DNA of 64,000 nt, taken from positions 1 to 64,000 of the forward strand of contig NZ_JRJU01000001.1 of assembly GCF_000787375.1 (NCBI RefSeq), in the 5' to 3' direction. The notes below the pieces were generated by a model. That model was not told the DNA's origin. It made no database searches and saw only the letters and a program-made list of their open reading frames with translations. Positions 61,059-64,000 of this stretch are shown here, in pieces. The DNA comes from Halalkalibacter okhensis (GTDB lineage Bacteria; Bacillota; Bacilli; Bacillales; Bacillaceae_D). Each line of letters starts with the position of its first letter. The first letter of the stretch is position 1. The position numbers were made by a program, and so were the translations under genes.

Positions 61059-62195
61059 TTAAGCGTGCACTTTCTGCATTCCACGAATTAGCACTTCAAC
61101 TACTTCCTTACGGCTGAATTCTGGCGGTGGTACGACACCTTCAGATAACATTTGACGAACTTTAGTTCCAGAAAGAACCACATGATCTTCTTTTCCATGA
61201 GGACATGTTTTCGTTGAAGCCATGTTACCACACGCTTTACAGAAAAAGCTATGTTCAAAGAATAGCGGGCTAATCGCTAATTCACCTTCTTCAAATTCAG
61301 AGAAGATCAATTGCGCATCATACGTACCATAATAGTCACCAACACCAGCGTGATCGCGACCAACAATAAAATGTGTACAACCGTAGTTTTGACGAACAAT
61401 CGCGTGGAAAATGGCTTCACGTGGACCAGCATAACGCATTGCCGCAGGGAATACCGCTAAAAATACACGATCTCTTGGATAGTACTTATCAAGTAACACT
61501 TCATAACTTTCCATTCGAACATTAGCTGGAATATCATCTGATTTGGTCTCACCAACTAATGGATTTAAAAATAGACCGTCAACAATCTCAAGAGCTGATT
61601 TTTGTATATACTCATGTGCACGGTGAACTGGATTACGAGTCTGGAACCCGACAATTCGCTTCCAGCCTAATTCCTCAAATTTCGCTCTTGTTTCTTTTGG
61701 GTCTAAATAATACGTCTCAAAACGATCATGCTGCACACGTTTAATCAACGTAATTTCTCCACCGACATAAACATTTGGACGTTCAAACATTTTTTTCACG
61801 CCTGGATGAGCATCATCACTTGCTCGGTATACGTTGCTAGCCTCGACTTTTTTATCTGGTGTAAAAATGTCAGCAATTTCAATGACACCATAAACCTCAC
61901 CATTAAATACTAACTTCACCTTTTCACCAACAGTAAGAGTGGCTGCCTTTTCTTCTAAAACTGGCAACGTAACAGGAATACTCCAAACCGTTCCATTCGC
62001 TAAGCGCATGTTGTGTACGACTGATTCATAGTCTTCTTTTCCTAAAAATCCCGTTAATGGGCTAAATGCACCAATTCCTATTAGTTCTAGATCTGACAGA
62101 GAAAACGAATCTAGTTCAATTTCTTTCGTTAGAGCTGATGTGTCATAAGATTGGTCAAAACGATCAATTAGTGTTCCTCCATGTGCTTGAATCAT
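61059..62195 (-). CDS. sat: Sulfate adenylyltransferase
   Basis: A 378-residue single-chain ATP sulfurylase forming APS from sulfate and ATP. Active-site motifs: [42 protein letters not shown] Cys pair region [18 protein letters not shown] near residue 318 could bind zinc, as in bacterial Sat. Second gene of cysH-sat-cysC; it follows cysH by 27 bp. Confidence 0.95.
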   Translation of the reverse strand: MIQAHGGTLIDRFDQSYDTSALTKEIELDSFSLSDLELIGIGAFSPLTGFLGKEDYESVVHNMRLANGTVWSIPVTLPVLEEKAATLTVGEKVKLVFNGEVYGVIEIADIFTPDKKVEASNVYRASDDAHPGVKKMFERPNVYVGGEITLIKRVQHDRFETYYLDPKETRAKFEELGWKRIVGFQTRNPVHRAHEYIQKSALEIVDGLFLNPLVGETKSDDIPANVRMESYEVLLDKYYPRDRVFLAVFPAAMRYAGPREAIFHAIVRQNYGCTHFIVGRDHAGVGDYYGTYDAQLIFSEFEEGELAISPLFFEHSFFCKACGNMASTKTCPHGKEDHVVLSGTKVRQMLSEGVVPPPEFSRKEVVEVLIRGMQKVHA

Positions 62196-62222
62196 GTAAC
62201 ATCTTCCTTTCTAGTTCCGTTA

Positions 62223-62930
62223 TTATTTGTGTAATCCACATTCTGTTTTTGCTAAATTGGCCCAGCGTCCACTTCGAGGATCTTCGCCTTTTGCAACTGG
62301 CTTGGTACAATATTCACAACCAATACTTGGGTAACTTTTATCATGTAATTCGTTATAATCCAATTGATGAAGTTTCACATACATCCAAATCTCTTCTTCC
62401 TTCCAATGAATTAATGGGCAGATTTTAATGGACTTGAATCGGTTATCTCGATTGACAAACTGTGTATTGGCACGTGTTGGAGACTGTTCTCTTCGCAAAC
62501 CTGAAATCCATGCATCATAACGGCTTAACTCCCTCTCAAGAGGAACCATTTTTCGAATATTACAGCAAGCATCAGGGTCACGCTCCCAAAGGCGATCTCC
62601 ATGTTGTTGTTTTTGTTCTTCCGGCGTAAGGTCTGGTTTTGCTAGCTCAATATTTAAGCTAGGATAACGTTTTTTCACTTTATCAATTAAGTGATAAGTT
62701 TCTTTGAAATGAAAATCGGTATCGAGAAAAACAATCGTGGCATCTTTTTTTACTTTGCTTATCAAGTCAATTAATACCATTCCTTCGACACCGAAACTAC
62801 AGGAGTAAACTAAGTTCTCTCCAAATTCACGATATGCCCATTTTAGAACTTCTAACGAATCCTTATGTTCTAACTCCTTGTTCAACCTTTCATAATCCTC
62901 ATTGATTAACGCTTGATAGTTAATATCCAT
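62223..62930 (-). CDS. cysH: Phosphoadenylyl/adenylyl-sulfate reductase
   Basis: A 235-residue thioredoxin-dependent reductase giving sulfite. PP-loop-like [15 protein letters not shown] and the Cys pairs [10 protein letters not shown] and GCEYCTKP, which bind a [4Fe-4S] cluster in APS-type reductases as in B. subtilis CysH; the C-terminal ECGLHK holds the catalytic Cys. AGGGGTGAG precedes the ATG. First enzyme gene of the unit, just behind an attenuator-like hairpin. Confidence 0.93.
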   Translation of the reverse strand: MDINYQALINEDYERLNKELEHKDSLEVLKWAYREFGENLVYSCSFGVEGMVLIDLISKVKKDATIVFLDTDFHFKETYHLIDKVKKRYPSLNIELAKPDLTPEEQKQQHGDRLWERDPDACCNIRKMVPLERELSRYDAWISGLRREQSPTRANTQFVNRDNRFKSIKICPLIHWKEEEIWMYVKLHQLDYNELHDKSYPSIGCEYCTKPVAKGEDPRSGRWANLAKTECGLHK

Positions 62931-62949
62931 ACACTCACCCCTCTTTGAA

Positions 62950-62992
62950 ACATAAAAAACGACGAAGATTAAGTAATCCTAATCAAACGTCG
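62950..62992 (-). terminator. Hairpin between yezD and cysH
   Basis: Minus strand CGACG-GATTA pairs with TAATC-CGTCG and is followed by six T, only 20 bp before cysH. It is either the yezD terminator with read-through or an attenuator of the cys operon. Confidence 0.75.
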
Positions 62993-63017
62993 CCTCTAGT
63001 TTTCTAGTCAGCACGCC

Positions 63018-63161
63018 TTATTTAATTCGTACTTTTTCATTTTTCTCCAGTTGAATAACTTTTCCATCTTGAACGATTAACGTTACAGAGCCATATTTCA
63101 GACCATCTAATAGCTCTTGTAGTTGTTTACTTATTCGTTGGAATTCCTGTTGACTTCCCAT
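63018..63161 (-). CDS. yezD: YezD family (DUF2292) small protein
   Basis: A 47-residue protein: LLDGLKYGSVTLIVQDGKVI then QLEKNEKVRIK, the DUF2292 pattern. YezD-like genes commonly accompany sulfur-assimilation genes in Bacillus; function unknown. GGGAGG lies 11 bases before the ATG. It leads the cysH transcript. Confidence 0.8.
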   Translation of the reverse strand: MGSQQEFQRISKQLQELLDGLKYGSVTLIVQDGKVIQLEKNEKVRIK

Positions 63162-63248
63162 CGTAACCTTAACCTCCCTCAATTACCGTTATTTAAAACG
63201 AGGAAGTTTAATTCCTTGTAATTTGATATGATTTATTAGTTTAATAGT

Positions 63249-63277
63249 ATTCTATCCAGCATTCCAAAAAAAGTCAA
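63249..63277 (-). promoter_or_regulatory. SigA-type promoter of yezD-cysH-sat-cysC
   Basis: Minus strand TTGACT, 17-bp spacer, TAGAAT, about 90 bp before yezD. Downstream AAGGAATT could be part of a CymR site, but this is uncertain. Confidence 0.65.
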
Positions 63278-63311
63278 GATGATATCCGCCTAAAAAGAAG
63301 ACAAAAAAAAT

Positions 63312-63360
63312 AAGGAGTATCACATTAAAGGGGAAGTTTCCCTTTTTCAGTGTTCTCCTT
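63312..63360 (-). terminator. Terminator of the DUF4097 gene
   Basis: Minus strand AAGGAG...CACTGAAAAAGGG pairs with CCCTTTAATGTG...CTCCTT, followed by ATTTTTTTT. It belongs to the CACTGAAAAAGG hairpin group. Confidence 0.85.
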
Positions 63361-63365
63361 ATTTT

Positions 63366-64000
63366 TTAAGGTTGTGTAATAGTCCCTGTCACATCTTCAA
63401 TATTAACGGCTCCGCCCCGACTTTCCAAAATTTCTACATCACCATTTACGCCTACAATGTTAATGTTACCTGAACCACTTCTAATCAGAACATCTCCAAT
63501 ATGATCCTGAAAATCAACATGCCCTGACCCCGCTATAAGTTTCAATTGACCCGATGATCCGGAAATATTTGTTGTTCCTGCATTGTTATTAATCGAAATG
63601 GCTCCACGTACATTTTCTAACGTCACATGCCCTGCTCCGTCAGTAATCTCAACATCCCCTTCAATATCTTGTAACGTAAGGTTGTTAGACCCATGTTGTA
63701 ATTTTATATCCGACTTCATTGATAAGATTTTTAATTGACCTTCATTTTGTCGATAAGCTAAAGGTAAGTGATCTGGCACTTCGATCTCTAAATGAACAAA
63801 GCCTTGTTCAATATCTGTTCCACGTTTCACAGAGGTGCGTAGCTCTCCGTTTCCCTCTCTCGCTTCCAAAACGAGTGAAGTGTTATTTTCACTAAATCTT
63901 TTAGCCTGTTCAATGTCTTGATCACTCATGGCTGCAAACGTCGCTGTTACTTGAATTTGCTCAAGCCCTTCAACACCCGTAATGGTCACATCTCCTTCAT
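63366..64000 (-). CDS. DUF4097-type beta-helix repeat protein, N-terminus cut by window edge
   Basis: At least 210 residues of a protein rich in short beta repeats (GDVEITDGAGHVTLENVRGAI, GSGNINIVGVNGDVEIL), typical of the DUF4097/LiaG-like family of putative membrane-associated adhesin-like proteins. The reading frame stays open to the window end with a repeat-like EGDVTITG, so the GTG at 63989 is probably not the true start. Function unknown; LiaG-type proteins accompany cell-envelope stress systems. Confidence 0.75.
   Translation of the reverse strand, partial: EGDVTITGVEGLEQIQVTATFAAMSDQDIEQAKRFSENNTSLVLEAREGNGELRTSVKRGTDIEQGFVHLEIEVPDHLPLAYRQNEGQLKILSMKSDIKLQHGSNNLTLQDIEGDVEITDGAGHVTLENVRGAISINNNAGTTNISGSSGQLKLIAGSGHVDFQDHIGDVLIRSGSGNINIVGVNGDVEILESRGGAVNIEDVTGTITQP

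Overview
The window reads as chromosomal backbone of a low-GC, endospore-forming Bacillaceae bacterium, probably an alkaliphile. Supporting signs are spoIIM, mciZ, sda-like and yjcZ-like genes, many gene orders shared with Bacillus subtilis (deoB-xerD-yqzK-fur, spoIIM-endoQ-nudF, proBAC), and a NaChBac/NavBP-type one-domain sodium channel, a family best known from alkaliphilic bacilli. No species can be fixed from sequence alone. I see no rRNA or tRNA gene, prophage, insertion sequence or CRISPR array.

Layout. 0-3 kb: an OmpR-type response regulator and a large multi-pass histidine kinase, then small YycC. 3.4-5.3 kb: a LysM L,D-transpeptidase and a YdbM-like acyl-CoA dehydrogenase homologue. 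5.7-10.5 kb (minus): an iron-type alcohol dehydrogenase, MetQ-MetN-MetI and an FMN alpha-hydroxyacid oxidase, probably one operon. 10.7-13.1 kb (plus): a probable inorganic-carbon locus with an MpsC (DUF2294) protein, an SbtA-type bicarbonate permease and a beta-carbonic-anhydrase-like protein whose zinc ligands are not conserved, with two structured RNA regions. 13-18.8 kb: nucleoside catabolism (deoD; deoB-punA-pdp), xerD, yqzK. 18.9-23.9 kb: fur with Fur boxes, spoIIM, endonuclease Q, nudF, mciZ, a DUF3866 gene and a ResA-like thioredoxin.

24-33 kb: uppP, an AEC transporter, a YhfK-like reductase, a COG0523 metal GTPase, a UPF0316 protein, a YcgR/YcgQ-like permease pair, then cstA behind a candidate cre site. 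33.2-35.8 kb: a sugar operon (IIA-Glc, BglG-type antiterminator, fructokinase) whose leader carries a recognisable RAT/terminator pair. 35.9-36.6 kb: three small genes (YjcZ-like, Sda-like, zinc-finger-like) around a 100-nt three-way-junction repeat. 36.8-39.2 kb: guanine riboswitch, xpt and a purine permease. 39.2-44.6 kb: two SDRs, a response-regulator remnant, asnO, an EamA transporter with a structured leader, and a small Cys-rich protein.

44.7-48.3 kb: a proline T-box (specifier CCU) ahead of proB-proA-proC. 48.4-52 kb: sodium channel, aspartokinase, two exported proteins. 52.3-56.1 kb: folE2, then sumT-hemD fusion, sirB, sirC for siroheme. 56.3-60.1 kb: tnrA with a perfect TnrA box, then an operon of an exported deacetylase-like protein, a GNAT enzyme and a membrane-anchored subtilase with a possible Cache-like sensor region. 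60.3-63.2 kb: yezD-cysH-sat-cysC for sulfate assimilation; the siroheme genes that sit in the same operon in B. subtilis are 4 kb away and cysP is absent. The window ends inside a DUF4097-type beta-repeat protein.

The most interesting part is the carbon locus: an SbtA-type transporter paired with accessory genes normally seen with the DabAB/MpsAB pump, behind candidate attenuators. Other points of interest are the sensor-protease operon, an MciZ with a read-through tail, the methionine-type transporter between two oxidoreductases, and a dispersed hairpin family.
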